Positions 8,799 to 17,685 of a DNA stretch of 64,000 nucleotides are shown here, in pieces. How positions within the stretch are numbered: position 1 is the stretch's first letter; the number at the start of each line of letters is the position of its first letter. The notes beneath the pieces are model-generated. The model saw only the letters and a program-made list of their open reading frames with translations. It searched no databases and was not told the origin of the DNA. The stretch is from Maribacter_C sp047345145 (lineage in GTDB: Bacteria > Bacteroidota > Bacteroidia > Flavobacteriales > Flavobacteriaceae). The DNA lies in assembly GCF_047345145.1 (NCBI RefSeq), contig NZ_JBLFER010000002.1, positions 744,001 through 808,000 of the forward strand, read 5' to 3'. The translations under genes and the position numbers were made by a program.

Positions 8799-9558
8799 TT
8801 TCCAAAAGCTGGTCTATGGTTACCGACTCTAGGTTTTTCTCCTGCAAAAATAGCAATAACTGTTCCAAAACATTGATGGTCTTCTGACTGGTGTCGTGTA
8901 AAAGAATCACATCACCTTTTGAGACTGTACCAGTAATACGTTTTAAAATCATCTTTTCAGAACGTGAAGTGGTGTCTAAAGAACGTACATTCCATCCTAT
9001 TGAACTGACTTTGAGTTGTTTTACAGCTCTTTCAATCATAGGGTTTGTAACCGCAAACGCGGGACGGTAGAGCTTCATTTCTTTTCCTGTCAAATCCTTT
9101 ATTACTTGGTTGGTTTGTAGTAATTCGGAAACAACCTTGGCTGTATTGAAAAATCCGAAGGACTTAGAGTGTGAATAGGTGTGATTGCCTACTAGATGTC
9201 CTTCCGCAAGAATACGTTTTAAAATTTCAGGATGTTTTTCAACCTGTTGCCCAATACAGAAAAAAGTGGCCTTTGCATTGTAGTTTTTTAGAAGGTCCAA
9301 AGCCTTTGGTGTAAATTCTGGATGTGGTCCATCATCAAAAGTAATAGCAACTTCTTGTTTGTTAATTTTTTTATTGGAATGTAGGGAAGTCAGGTGGTAA
9401 TTCCATCGAATAAAAAAAGAACCACATAAGGTAATCAAGAACCAAACTATTACGATGAAGAGAAAAGACCACCATGGTACTTCAACAATGAAGCTAGAGA
9501 TTGTTAAGAGCGCCAATGTAATGCCTGCTATGCTATTAACAGGTCCTCGTCTTAACAT
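8782..9558 (-). CDS. Membrane-anchored NodB-type polysaccharide deacetylase family protein
   Basis: 258 residues. Two hydrophobic segments in the first 55 residues anchor it, then a NodB domain begins at EVAITFDDGPHPEFTP (catalytic Asp pair) and continues with NHTYSHS (zinc His pair, HxxxH) and the LLHD motif. The usual RxPYG motif reads YRPAFA, so the active site is mostly but not entirely canonical. It overlaps the neighbouring genes on both sides by 7 and 17 bp, meaning tight translational coupling. A deacetylase in a pigment locus could act on a sugar or acyl decoration; the substrate is not evident. Confidence 0.85.
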   Translation of the reverse strand: MLRRGPVNSIAGITLALLTISSFIVEVPWWSFLFIVIVWFLITLCGSFFIRWNYHLTSLHSNKKINKQEVAITFDDGPHPEFTPKALDLLKNYNAKATFFCIGQQVEKHPEILKRILAEGHLVGNHTYSHSKSFGFFNTAKVVSELLQTNQVIKDLTGKEMKLYRPAFAVTNPMIERAVKQLKVSSIGWNVRSLDTTSRSEKMILKRITGTVSKGDVILLHDTSQKTINVLEQLLLFLQEKNLESVTIDQLLEIEAYE

Positions 9559-10619
9559 TTGCGAAGCAGCATGAGGCTATGGTTTTCTCCTCGATACTGA
9601 TTGTAAATTAATATTGTTTGGGGGTTTGATACTTCTATTTCATTCAACTTTACTACTTCAGGAATAGTCTGCGTCTTGAGTATTTTAGCGCTCAACCAAA
9701 AAGCAAACCCTGATGCCGTATCAAACTCAGTTGACAAATGTTTGTAGTATGCCTGAGGTCTATCCTTGAAAAGATTGGTGTTTAGGCCTTCATAATATCC
9801 ATCGAAATCGACATCTCCATTATTCCCAAGAATAACCAAATCAAGGTCCTCGATAGTCATATGATTCTCTTCTAAAAAGGCTTCTATTTTATTTGGAATA
9901 TTGTCTCTTGTGATGCTGTTGTATGTTTCAACAGCAACCAATTCCGCATAGGTAGATTCTTGTTTTTCATTGGAAAGCACAAAGAAATGCGAACCTTCTC
10001 CCATCACAGAACCTTTGGTGTCTGATGTCAATAGTTTTGTTGAATCTGCAGGTTCTGATTTGATATGACCAATCAACCGGTGGGTATCTACATGGTATTT
10101 TACCATTTCATCTACACCACCTACCAAAATGTTTTTAGCTTCATCATTCTCTAATTGCATTTTGGCATCTATCAAAGAAGATTCAAAGGAAATCGCAGCG
10201 TGCACATAGGTGAAATTATAGCCTTTGCAACCGATGCCCAAAGCAATTTGCCCAGAGACGGTATTATGAGAGGACTGAATAAATCGGGTAGGTGTCAAAA
10301 ACTGCTCATCGTTGTCTATGATATCACGAACAAATTTTACAGAATCTCCTATACAGCCCAGTCCTGTACCGACAATGATGGCATCCACATTTTCTAATCC
10401 CGCCTCTTGTAAAGCAGTTTTAGAACTCACGGTACTCATCTTGATTCCCTTTGCCATTCGACGCGCCTGAGCAGGGGGAATATAAGCTTTGTAATCAGGA
10501 TTGACCACACTTGCCACCGTATCGTTATACGTAGTTATCTCATTCAAGAACTCCGAATTATCAAAGGTTTTTTGAACGGAAACCGAACCTACGCTATTGA
10601 TGTAAACCGATTTGCTCAT
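9552..10619 (-). CDS. Cys-less ketosynthase-like protein (chain-length-factor type)
   Basis: 355 residues from the ATG at 10619, which overlaps the upstream ketosynthase stop in an ATGA. It follows the thiolase fold of FabF-type enzymes (DAIIVGTGLGC, HNTVSGQIAL, NILVGGVDEM), but the nucleophile position that reads TACSS in its neighbour reads HAAIS here (Ala142), and the HGT motif of the first catalytic His is replaced by GNNGDVD. It therefore should not condense. Such proteins act as chain-length factors in heterodimers with an adjacent ketosynthase, as in type II polyketide and aryl polyene synthases (KS-CLF pair); pairing with the gene at 10616-11818 is the natural inference. Confidence 0.87.
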   Translation of the reverse strand: MSKSVYINSVGSVSVQKTFDNSEFLNEITTYNDTVASVVNPDYKAYIPPAQARRMAKGIKMSTVSSKTALQEAGLENVDAIIVGTGLGCIGDSVKFVRDIIDNDEQFLTPTRFIQSSHNTVSGQIALGIGCKGYNFTYVHAAISFESSLIDAKMQLENDEAKNILVGGVDEMVKYHVDTHRLIGHIKSEPADSTKLLTSDTKGSVMGEGSHFFVLSNEKQESTYAELVAVETYNSITRDNIPNKIEAFLEENHMTIEDLDLVILGNNGDVDFDGYYEGLNTNLFKDRPQAYYKHLSTEFDTASGFAFWLSAKILKTQTIPEVVKLNEIEVSNPQTILIYNQYRGENHSLMLLRKC

Positions 10620-11818
10620 GCTTCCTTCGAAATTATAAGGGTTGAACAATTTCCACCAAAGCCGAATGAATTCGAAAGTATATGATTGAGCTCCTTTTCC
10701 TTGACTTCCGTTTGTGGAAGCAAATCAAATTCTTTCATCGGAGTTTTAAAATTCAAATTGGGATAGATGCGATTGTTTTGTAAAGCAAGTACTGAATATA
10801 TGGCTTCAACACCACCAGCAACAGCTAAGGTGTGACCTGTAAAAGCTTTCGTAGAACTAAATTCTGGTACTTTTCCTTCGCCAAAAATGCGTTGCATTGC
10901 TCTACCTTCAGATAAATCATTATTGGGAGTTGCCGTACCATGTGCATTGACATAATCAATCTCTACAGGATTTAATCCTGCAACTTTCAAAGCTTTCTCC
11001 ATGGCTAAAACAGCACCGTTACCGTTTTCTGAGGAGGCCGTTTGATGAAAGGCGTCATTGGCATTTCCATAGCCTTTTACATAGGCTAGAACTTCTCTAT
11101 TTTCTTTTTCAATGATGTTATCTGATTCTAAGACCAAAAAAGCGCCAGCCTCACCAAGATTTAGGCCTTTTCGATTTTCATCAAAAGGCGTGTTGTATGT
11201 ATCGGAGAGAATCATCAAGGTTTTGAATCCGTTGATAGTGAATTTTGAAAGGGCATCAGTTCCACCGACAATAGCCCGGTCTAACTTTCCGGACTTTATC
11301 ATTCGTGCGCCTAGCATTATTGCGTTTGCAGCGGAGGAGCAGGCCGTGCTAATAGTGGTCATAAAACTTTCCTTTAATCCAATAGCATCTGCTATTTTTT
11401 TTGTGGAATCACCAGCATGAAGTCCGTTTATATGCTGCCAGTTGTTGTTACTTTCGAAATACTCATGAAAATACTGTTCCGATTTGTCCATACCACCTAC
11501 AGTGGTGCTAGAAATCAATCCGGTTTTGTAATCGTTAATGTCCGAAATGCCCGCTTGAGCTAGTGCCTCTTTTGCAGCAATGATTCCTAAAATGGGTGAG
11601 CGGGAATGGCTGTTCTCGGGTAAATCGAGTTGTTTTTCAAATTCAGCATTGGTGGTTTTAATCTCTCCCACCATAATTTCATTGGCGTGAATGGTTTCGA
11701 TGTGGGTTATTTTGGAAATTCCTGCTTTACCAGAAATAAGGGAATTATAATTCTGTTGTACATTGTTTCCAATGGCAGAAATAATACCCATACCTGTAAT
11801 TGCAACGCCTTTGCTCAT
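10616..11818 (-). CDS. FabF-type beta-ketoacyl-ACP synthase (polyene KS)
   Basis: A full-length 400-residue KAS II enzyme: VAITGMGIISAIGNN start, nucleophile Cys160 in TISTACSSA, first His in AHGTATPNND, second His in STKAFTGHTLAVAG, and the NSFGFGGN gating loop. It would catalyse decarboxylative Claisen condensation of malonyl-ACP onto the growing aryl polyene. It is coupled by a 4-bp overlap to the Cys-less partner. A 125-bp gap with a strong hairpin separates it from the upstream acyl carrier protein gene. Confidence 0.93.
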   Translation of the reverse strand: MSKGVAITGMGIISAIGNNVQQNYNSLISGKAGISKITHIETIHANEIMVGEIKTTNAEFEKQLDLPENSHSRSPILGIIAAKEALAQAGISDINDYKTGLISSTTVGGMDKSEQYFHEYFESNNNWQHINGLHAGDSTKKIADAIGLKESFMTTISTACSSAANAIMLGARMIKSGKLDRAIVGGTDALSKFTINGFKTLMILSDTYNTPFDENRKGLNLGEAGAFLVLESDNIIEKENREVLAYVKGYGNANDAFHQTASSENGNGAVLAMEKALKVAGLNPVEIDYVNAHGTATPNNDLSEGRAMQRIFGEGKVPEFSSTKAFTGHTLAVAGGVEAIYSVLALQNNRIYPNLNFKTPMKEFDLLPQTEVKEKELNHILSNSFGFGGNCSTLIISKEA

Positions 11819-11889
11819 TTCTTTTTTGGACTGAATTCTAATTGCAATTCAAAAATACGAATATCGAATAGGATTTTAAGGGAAAATTA

Positions 11890-11923
11890 AAAGGGATGTT
11901 CTACTGTTGCAGAACATCCCTTT
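11890..11923 (-). terminator. Terminator-like hairpin between ACP and ketosynthase genes
   Basis: A perfect 13-bp inverted repeat, AAAGGGATGTTCT / AGAACATCCCTTT, with an 8-nt loop. On the transcribed (minus) strand it is followed by TTAATTTTCCC, only moderately U-rich. It lies inside the pigment operon, so it may work as a leaky terminator or a processing/stability hairpin that sets different ACP and ketosynthase levels. Confidence 0.6.
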
Positions 11924-11943
11924 AAAAATCTTTAGAAGTAGTT

Positions 11944-12201
11944 TTATCTACTGCGATTCTCCTCAATATAAGCAGCCATAGAATCTATTGATTCGAAAAT
12001 AGTTCTCCCTTGTTTAGGGTCCGCCAATTTGATGCCGTAGTCTTTATCTAGCATCACAATCAGTTCTAATGCGTCGATAGAATCAAGGCCAAGTCCTTCT
12101 CCAAAAAGCGGGTCGGTATCAGCAATTTCTTCAATAGCAATATCTTCTAAGTTCAATTGCTCTATTATTTTTTCTTTTAATTCTAATTTCAATTCGCTCA
12201 T
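11944..12201 (-). CDS. Acyl carrier protein (first of two)
   Basis: 85 residues with the phosphopantetheine attachment site at Ser41 in GLGLDSIDALEL, and the typical four-helix acidic profile (ELKEKIIEQLNLEDIAIEEI). It would carry intermediates as thioesters to the ketosynthases, FabG and dehydratases of the locus. It is framed by two intergenic hairpins (11890-11923 and 12301-12327), unlike the other genes, in keeping with a highly expressed carrier needing its own transcript level. Confidence 0.93.
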   Translation of the reverse strand: MSELKLELKEKIIEQLNLEDIAIEEIADTDPLFGEGLGLDSIDALELIVMLDKDYGIKLADPKQGRTIFESIDSMAAYIEENRSR

Positions 12202-12365
12202 TGGGTATTGTTTTCTATTAAATCTTTCTTAGCCGGCCCAAGCCATGTTCTTTTTTGCCATCTCTGCGTTAAAAAATGATTTCGTAGCTGCTATGCAATA
12301 ATTTTTTGTCTTGACCTGACAAAAAATAACTGCGGCTTAACCGACACAAAAGATTCAATACAAAA
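12202..12365 (-). other. 164-bp intergenic spacer with an AT-rich hairpin
   Basis: One of the few real gaps in the pigment operon. At 12301-12327 it holds a perfect 10-bp stem ATTTTTTGTC / GACAAAAAAT with a 7-nt loop; on the minus strand the right arm supplies a U-rich run after the fold, as in intrinsic terminators. No TAnnTTTG box was found before the ACP start, so read-through or processing is likelier than an independent promoter. Confidence 0.5.
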
Positions 12366-12950
12366 CTAATATAAACGGTTTATTTCAGCTACAGAATGTA
12401 CAAAAGTACCTTTCTTAGCAACAACGTACAAAAATGCATCATATTTTCCATCGTCAAAATTTACCCAGCCGCAAAGTACCTTTTCTGACTTTTCTTCATC
12501 CAATAAACTATTGGCGTAGGTATGTAAAGATTCCGCATTAAAACTGTCAAATACAAAAAAGCCATTTTCTGAATAAAGTTGATGTTTGATACTGATTTCA
12601 CCCAAGCAAATGTTGGGAAGAGTATAAACAAACACAGCGGGACTAGGATAATCTTTAATCGATTCTTGATGCTTCCGGTCAGTGTCAAGGCTGGCGGCTT
12701 TGTTTGAAAGTACAAGGCCTATGTTCTTTTCAGTTTCTTGATTTAGGAGAGCATCCGCAGCTAAAAAAGCGAGTTTACTCAAATTATCCATCTTGAAAAA
12801 CTTGGAATGGTCAATTTCAAGATGCTTGTAAGTGGCTTTGGCAAAATCTTTAAAACTATCATGTTTCTCGCTGTACAAAGAAATGCCATCTAAAGAAATA
12901 TCGTTATTTCTAACATGGCAATACTGTTGTATGTGATAGTCGTTATTCAA
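12366..12950 (-). CDS. Half-size ketosynthase-like protein of unknown role
   Basis: 194 residues. I see a faint match to the N-terminal half of a FabF/KS fold (FLAADALL, IGLVLSNKAASLDTDRKH, SPAVFVYTLPNICLGEISI), but there is no nucleophile Cys in the expected place and the whole C-terminal half with both catalytic His residues is absent. The length is likely native, since the gene starts 6 bp from its neighbour and has good coding character. Short KS-like proteins of this kind are known companions in flexirubin-type loci. It may be a scaffold or starter-handling partner for a ketosynthase; function not established. Confidence 0.75.
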   Translation of the reverse strand: MNNDYHIQQYCHVRNNDISLDGISLYSEKHDSFKDFAKATYKHLEIDHSKFFKMDNLSKLAFLAADALLNQETEKNIGLVLSNKAASLDTDRKHQESIKDYPSPAVFVYTLPNICLGEISIKHQLYSENGFFVFDSFNAESLHTYANSLLDEEKSEKVLCGWVNFDDGKYDAFLYVVAKKGTFVHSVAEINRLY

Positions 12951-12956
12951 TAGAAC

Positions 12957-14018
12957 CTATTTCTTTTTGCAAACAAACATCGTATGGAATTCGCCTACCT
13001 TTTTATCTGCTTCGACAGTCATGCCAGCTTCTTCAACTAAAGTTTTGAACTCTTCAGCTGTGTACATCTTACTATTTCCGTTTGCTAATGCTGTAAAGTA
13101 CAACGAAGTTGCCTCGAGGGTTAGTTTTGCACTACCATATTTCTGACGATCCGTATAAGTTTCGATAATAATCAATTCTGTATCGGCATCCATGGCATTC
13201 ACAGCAACCTTTAATATTTTCAGAATTTCTTCTTTGGAAAAACAATCGAGAAACTGACTCATCCAAATCGTATCGGCACCTACAGGAATGGTGGGATTTT
13301 CAGATAACCAATCGATTTCAGTACCTGAAATTCGTTTTTCGAATCCTTTGTTTTTTGCGTTCTCTAAAGCTTTTGACAATTGTCCGGGTAAATCAAAAAT
13401 ATGGACAGCAACGTCATCGTCATAGGTACAGCAGAGGTTGGCAAACTTTCCGGTGTTTCCACCGATGTCGTAAAGCAGTTTGGGCTTATTTTCAAAAACG
13501 GTTTCCAAAGCTTCTTCGAATATTTCATCAGAATAGTAGTGGTCAAAATCAAACCAAGATTTTTGCTCTTTGGGCGTCAATTGAGAAAGACCCTCATAAA
13601 TCGTAGACCAATCGCCTAGCTCTTTTAATCCCGAAGGCTTACCCGTTTGAATAGCTTCTTGTAAATGGTATAGACCTTGATAACAAATATCTTGAGTGAA
13701 ATTGATATTGGCTGAGGTCATTTGATTATAGCTCAAAAAATATCCAATTTTTGTAAGTTCGTATTTGCCAGCTTCGTCTTTGCTAACAATATCAGCACTT
13801 TCTGCGATTTCTAAAAGCACGCCAAGTCCGTATTCACTTACGGAAGTCCCTTTAGAAATTTCTTCAATAGTCACACCACCTTTGACATTATTGTTAAAAA
13901 TGAAGTCAAATATTCCTAAATTCCGAAGCGATACTGTGGTCTGAAAAACAAAGGGGGCGAAGGCAATTTTTTGAGCCTCTTGCAACGCGTCAAAGGCCTT
14001 CATTGGTTTTTTTGACAT
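12957..14018 (-). CDS. SAM-dependent O-methyltransferase-like enzyme
   Basis: 353 residues with an N-terminal winged-helix dimerisation domain (about 15-100: GVTIEEISKGTSVSEYGLGVLLEI) and a class I Rossmann domain with the SAM loop LLYDIGGNTGKFA and the acidic strand end FDLPGQ, then DTIWMSQFLDCF. This is the layout of plant-type O-methyltransferases and CrtF. Flexirubin-type pigments carry ring methyl or methoxy groups, so ring tailoring is the natural role, but C- versus O-methylation cannot be told from sequence. Confidence 0.88.
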   Translation of the reverse strand: MSKKPMKAFDALQEAQKIAFAPFVFQTTVSLRNLGIFDFIFNNNVKGGVTIEEISKGTSVSEYGLGVLLEIAESADIVSKDEAGKYELTKIGYFLSYNQMTSANINFTQDICYQGLYHLQEAIQTGKPSGLKELGDWSTIYEGLSQLTPKEQKSWFDFDHYYSDEIFEEALETVFENKPKLLYDIGGNTGKFANLCCTYDDDVAVHIFDLPGQLSKALENAKNKGFEKRISGTEIDWLSENPTIPVGADTIWMSQFLDCFSKEEILKILKVAVNAMDADTELIIIETYTDRQKYGSAKLTLEATSLYFTALANGNSKMYTAEEFKTLVEEAGMTVEADKKVGEFHTMFVCKKK

Positions 14019-14065
14019 TCTACTTTCCTTAATTCTCTACAATTTTGCTGCGCGAATTTAAGAAG

Positions 14066-15214
14066 TTATTCGCTAACTTTTTGAAAAACGGCTGCCGTAT
14101 TACAACCCCCAAAGCCAGAGGCGGTCTTCAAAAAGGTCTTGATTTCTTTAGAAGCAGTTTTTTCAATGATGTGTAAAGGCTCTGAAACACCAAGTTCTTG
14201 AAAACCAAGTGAAGCATATAAGGTATTTTGGTGTAGCGAATGCATTCCGATAATAGTTTCTAACAATCCGGAAGCACCTAGGGTATGACCGAAATAGCCT
14301 TTGAGACTATTAAGGGGAGTTTTTTGTAAACCAGACCGATTGAAGGCAATGCTTTCCATTTCATCATTGAAGTTGGTAGCCGTGCCATGAGCTGATATGT
14401 AATCGATTTCTTCGGGACTTAATTCTGCCTGTTTCAATGCTGATTCTACACTGCGATACAAACCCTCACCCGTTCTAGATGGACCAGAAATATGATTGGC
14501 ATCGTTGCAGGATGCTTCTCCGATAATTGAAACCGATTCATCAACTAATTTGGTGGAATCTTTGGTTACGAGAACACTTGCGGCGACTTCTCCGATGTTA
14601 ATCCCTGTTCGTGTTTTGCAATAGGGGCGGCAAGGTTCGCTGCTCAAAGCTTGAAAAGCATTAAAGCCAGAAAGAATGAACTCGGTTACCAAATCACCAC
14701 CAAGTACAAAAACATGGTCAAAGGTGTTTTGGTTGATAAAACGTTTGGCAACGGTTAGGGCTAGTACCCCTGAAACGCAGGCATTGGATAAAACAATGGC
14801 ATCATTTTGAAACCCAAAAAAGGATTTTATTTTTTCTCCTAGGGATGCTAAATACGCCCGTTCTTCAGGAAAACTACTCTCTGCTTCTAGTACATCAATA
14901 TTTCCTTTTGTGGTGGAAATGATGAGTCCGACACCTTGGTTTATTTCAAGTCCGGACTGCTTAATCGTATCTGCTAAAGAGACCAAAAGCATCTTTTCAA
15001 GTCTCGTATGTTTTTCTTTGGGATGCAATTCTTGGTATTTCTCTTCAAGTTCCTCTTGTGGAATACGAGACGAATAAAAAGGATTGGGAAGAATGCTTTT
15101 ATCATCAACCAATTGCAATCCAGAAACCTCATTGCTTATATTTTGGATTGCAGAAGCACTATCAAACCCGTAGGACGAAACAATGTTATTATATGAGAGG
15201 TAGACCTTAGGCAT
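14066..15214 (-). CDS. Beta-ketoacyl-ACP synthase (second intact KS)
   Basis: 382 residues of KAS I/II fold with nucleophile Cys146 in LSNACVSG, first His in AHGTATNFND, second His in LKGYFGHTLGASG and the ASGFGGCN loop. Its N-terminus is divergent from FabF (MPKVYLSYNNIVSSYGF). It is related to the KS-type proteins near ApeR/ApeO of aryl polyene loci, which may start or extend the polyene. It overlaps the thioesterase-like gene by 8 bp, so the two are probably translated together. Confidence 0.9.
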   Translation of the reverse strand: MPKVYLSYNNIVSSYGFDSASAIQNISNEVSGLQLVDDKSILPNPFYSSRIPQEELEEKYQELHPKEKHTRLEKMLLVSLADTIKQSGLEINQGVGLIISTTKGNIDVLEAESSFPEERAYLASLGEKIKSFFGFQNDAIVLSNACVSGVLALTVAKRFINQNTFDHVFVLGGDLVTEFILSGFNAFQALSSEPCRPYCKTRTGINIGEVAASVLVTKDSTKLVDESVSIIGEASCNDANHISGPSRTGEGLYRSVESALKQAELSPEEIDYISAHGTATNFNDEMESIAFNRSGLQKTPLNSLKGYFGHTLGASGLLETIIGMHSLHQNTLYASLGFQELGVSEPLHIIEKTASKEIKTFLKTASGFGGCNTAAVFQKVSE

Positions 15215-15632
15215 CTAAAAGACCAACTTTTTGTTTCCATTCCCGAAAGAAATCAGGAATTTCCAAAGACATTTCTCCGAAGAGTTCTACGAAAACCTGG
15301 ACGGTCTCCCCAGTGCAAACGACTTTCCCCTCAGGATTGAGAATCTCATATTTAAAAATCATTTTTGCAGCAGCAGAATCAACATAAGTAGTTTTAATCG
15401 TAGCGACATCGCCATAACGCAAGGGTAACTTATGTTCACACTTAGATTTTACAATGGGTGTTGAGAATTTATGTTTTTCTTGGTCGAGATAAGAGATGCC
15501 ATGATGACGACCAAAGGCTTCACGACCATCTTCGAAATACTGAATATAGTTACCATGCCATACGATACCCAAAGGGTCGGTTTCTGTAAATCGAACACGA
15601 ACGTCACTTGTAAAACTAATTTCCTTCTTCAT
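15207..15632 (-). CDS. 4HBT-type acyl-thioesterase (YbgC-like)
   Basis: A 141-residue hot-dog protein with RFTETDPLGIVWHGNYIQYFEDGREA, the 4-hydroxybenzoyl-CoA thioesterase/YbgC signature with catalytic Asp in TDPLG and the following His. Expected activity is hydrolysis or transfer of acyl thioesters; the ApeK-like position in the operon suggests release or editing of stalled chains. It is 0 bp from the ABC permease stop on one side and overlaps the ketosynthase by 8 bp on the other. Confidence 0.88.
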   Translation of the reverse strand: MKKEISFTSDVRVRFTETDPLGIVWHGNYIQYFEDGREAFGRHHGISYLDQEKHKFSTPIVKSKCEHKLPLRYGDVATIKTTYVDSAAAKMIFKYEILNPEGKVVCTGETVQVFVELFGEMSLEIPDFFREWKQKVGLLDA

Positions 15633-16901
15633 CTAAACGGCATTTTTTCTTTCGTTATAAACAATAGCTATTGCGGCTGTTGCCACAAAGAACAAAAATA
15701 ACAAGGATATTTCAGGAAGGAGTTCGCCGAAGCCAACATTTCTTAAAAATACACCGTAAAAGGCTTCTAGTCCCCAATTCATTGGCGATAACTTTGAAAG
15801 CGTCTGCATAAAGCTAGGCATAGCAAATACTGGTACCCAAACTCCGCCCAATGCCGCGAGAATCACTACAAAGGTCGCTCCGAAAGGGGCCGACTGTTCT
15901 TGTGATTTGGCGATGGTGCCTAGTAATAGTCCGAGACCGATTGCTGCCAAACCAGCAAAAAATGCCACGACAAATAGTAATGGAATTTTTCCAGAGACAT
16001 CTAGTTTTGGCAAGCCAATACTAGGGAAGAGATATACCCCAATCAAAAGCATTAATCCGAATTGCAGTAATGAAACAAAAAGGTAAACTAGTGTTTTACC
16101 ACCTAAAACAGTTGCATAGGAAATCGGATTCGTGCGCAACCTGACAAAAGTACCTTGGTTCTTTTCTTTTACCATATTGATAGACAAAGGCAAAATGATA
16201 AAGAAGATGGCGAAGAGCGTCCAAGCTGGAATATTGTGCTGTGTCGAATTTGGAATCAGTTCCTCTTCATTGCCTTCAGGAACAATTTCTTTAAAGGAAA
16301 TAAAAGGTTCTTTTTCAAAAATGACCTCGGTTGGGTCATCACTTATTTGTTCCTGAAAAGCCTTGTAAATGCTCTGCGTTTCTACTTTGGCAATCATCTG
16401 GTCAATACCATTCTTGATGGAACTTTTAAATGCAAATTGCGTTGCAGGGTCAAAGTAAAGTCGGACTTCTTTTTGTTCTAAAGGCGTTTTGGCAGCGATA
16501 GTGCTATCTTCTTCCAAACCGAATTTAGCCATGATTCCGGTGACATTTTCATCGACTTTTTGCGTTAAATCCTTCGAAAGATTTTCAGGGATGATAATGG
16601 CCAATTGATAGTCTCCTTTAAAGACCAAATCTTTTGCATCTGCTTCAGACGCATTTTCAATAAGGTCTAGCGTTTGCGAATTCGCTAAGCCGTCGTAAAT
16701 GGTTTTTGAAATTTCTCCCTTGTCTTGGTCCACCCATAAAACTGGAATCTTAGTCTCCTTAATGATTTTGAACGTACCGTCTTGAATTGTCGTTATGGTA
16801 ATTACTAACAATATTGGCATCAGAAAAAGAACAGCCAAACCACCAATATCACGAGTGAGTAGCAAAAATTCTTTATATGTTGAAGCCCAGAGCTTATGCA
16901 T
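15633..16901 (-). CDS. ABC-2 type transporter permease
   Basis: 422 residues: one N-terminal helix (GGLAVLFLMPILLVI), a large extracytoplasmic domain of about 190 residues, then five to six helices (LFAIFFIILPLSINM to LLFLFFVATAAIAIVY), the ABC-2 drug/polysaccharide exporter (YhgE/DrrB-like) layout. It overlaps its ATPase gene by 8 bp. It is likely to move the pigment or a precursor out of the inner membrane leaflet, together with the MMPL protein at 1148-4828. Confidence 0.9.
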   Translation of the reverse strand: MHKLWASTYKEFLLLTRDIGGLAVLFLMPILLVITITTIQDGTFKIIKETKIPVLWVDQDKGEISKTIYDGLANSQTLDLIENASEADAKDLVFKGDYQLAIIIPENLSKDLTQKVDENVTGIMAKFGLEEDSTIAAKTPLEQKEVRLYFDPATQFAFKSSIKNGIDQMIAKVETQSIYKAFQEQISDDPTEVIFEKEPFISFKEIVPEGNEEELIPNSTQHNIPAWTLFAIFFIILPLSINMVKEKNQGTFVRLRTNPISYATVLGGKTLVYLFVSLLQFGLMLLIGVYLFPSIGLPKLDVSGKIPLLFVVAFFAGLAAIGLGLLLGTIAKSQEQSAPFGATFVVILAALGGVWVPVFAMPSFMQTLSKLSPMNWGLEAFYGVFLRNVGFGELLPEISLLFLFFVATAAIAIVYNERKNAV

Positions 16902-17637
16902 AGTCGCGAAGGGCTTTTCCGGTGATGGCTAAAAATACATCTTCAAGATTTCTGGCCTCGTCGTATGATGCAACCAAATCTTTCGGTTTTCCTTTGGTAA
17001 TGATTTTACCTGAATCGATGATGGCTACGCGTGAACAAAAATCTTCTGCCTCGTTTAAATGATGCGAAGTGTAAATCATTGTAGTACCTGCAGCATTTAA
17101 TTGCTTGAGATGTTCAATAATCACATTTTTAGACTGCACGTCAACACCTACGGTTGGTTCGTCTAAAAATAGCACTTTAGGTTCGTGCAAAATACTTGCA
17201 ATAAGATTGATGCGACGTTTCATGCCTCCAGAAAACGTGTTGATTTTTTTATGGGCGAATTCTGATAACCCTAGCGTTTGAAGATGTTCGTTTATCTTTT
17301 CCTTTAGAATTTTACCTTTCAGGTTGTAGGTGCTTCCGAAGTAAGAGAGATTCTCAAAAGCAGTTAAAGAGGGGTAAAGGGCGTACTCTTGTGGAACGAT
17401 TCCGATGAGTTGTTTGAGCTCTTTTTTGTTTTCTTGAAATGTGAGTCCGTTTATGGTAAAAGAACCTGAAGTGGGCTGAATTAATGAGCAAAGCATGGAA
17501 ATCAAAGTGGTTTTTCCCGCTCCATTCGGACCTAGCAATCCAAAAATTTCTTTTTCTTCAATATTCAAATCCAACTCAGAAACCGAAAAGAATTCGGCGC
17601 CTTTGTATTTTTTTGATAGTTGGTTGATTTGAATCAT
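16894..17637 (-). CDS. ABC transporter ATP-binding protein
   Basis: 247 residues with Walker A GPNGAGKTT, Q-loop IVPQEYALY, signature NTFSGGMKRR (SGG variant of LSGGQ), Walker B VLFLDEPTVGVD and switch His in YTSHH. It is the CcmA/DrrA class that pairs with ABC-2 permeases. The ATG at 17637 is used since the fold starts right there (MIQINQLSKKYKG); an upstream ATG at 17667 would add MSLFGGFKGL, which is not part of the domain. Confidence 0.92.
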   Translation of the reverse strand: MIQINQLSKKYKGAEFFSVSELDLNIEEKEIFGLLGPNGAGKTTLISMLCSLIQPTSGSFTINGLTFQENKKELKQLIGIVPQEYALYPSLTAFENLSYFGSTYNLKGKILKEKINEHLQTLGLSEFAHKKINTFSGGMKRRINLIASILHEPKVLFLDEPTVGVDVQSKNVIIEHLKQLNAAGTTMIYTSHHLNEAEDFCSRVAIIDSGKIITKGKPKDLVASYDEARNLEDVFLAITGKALRDYA

Positions 17638-17685
17638 GAGCCCTTTGAATCCCCCAAAGAGGGACATGTTTTACTTGATTATTTA

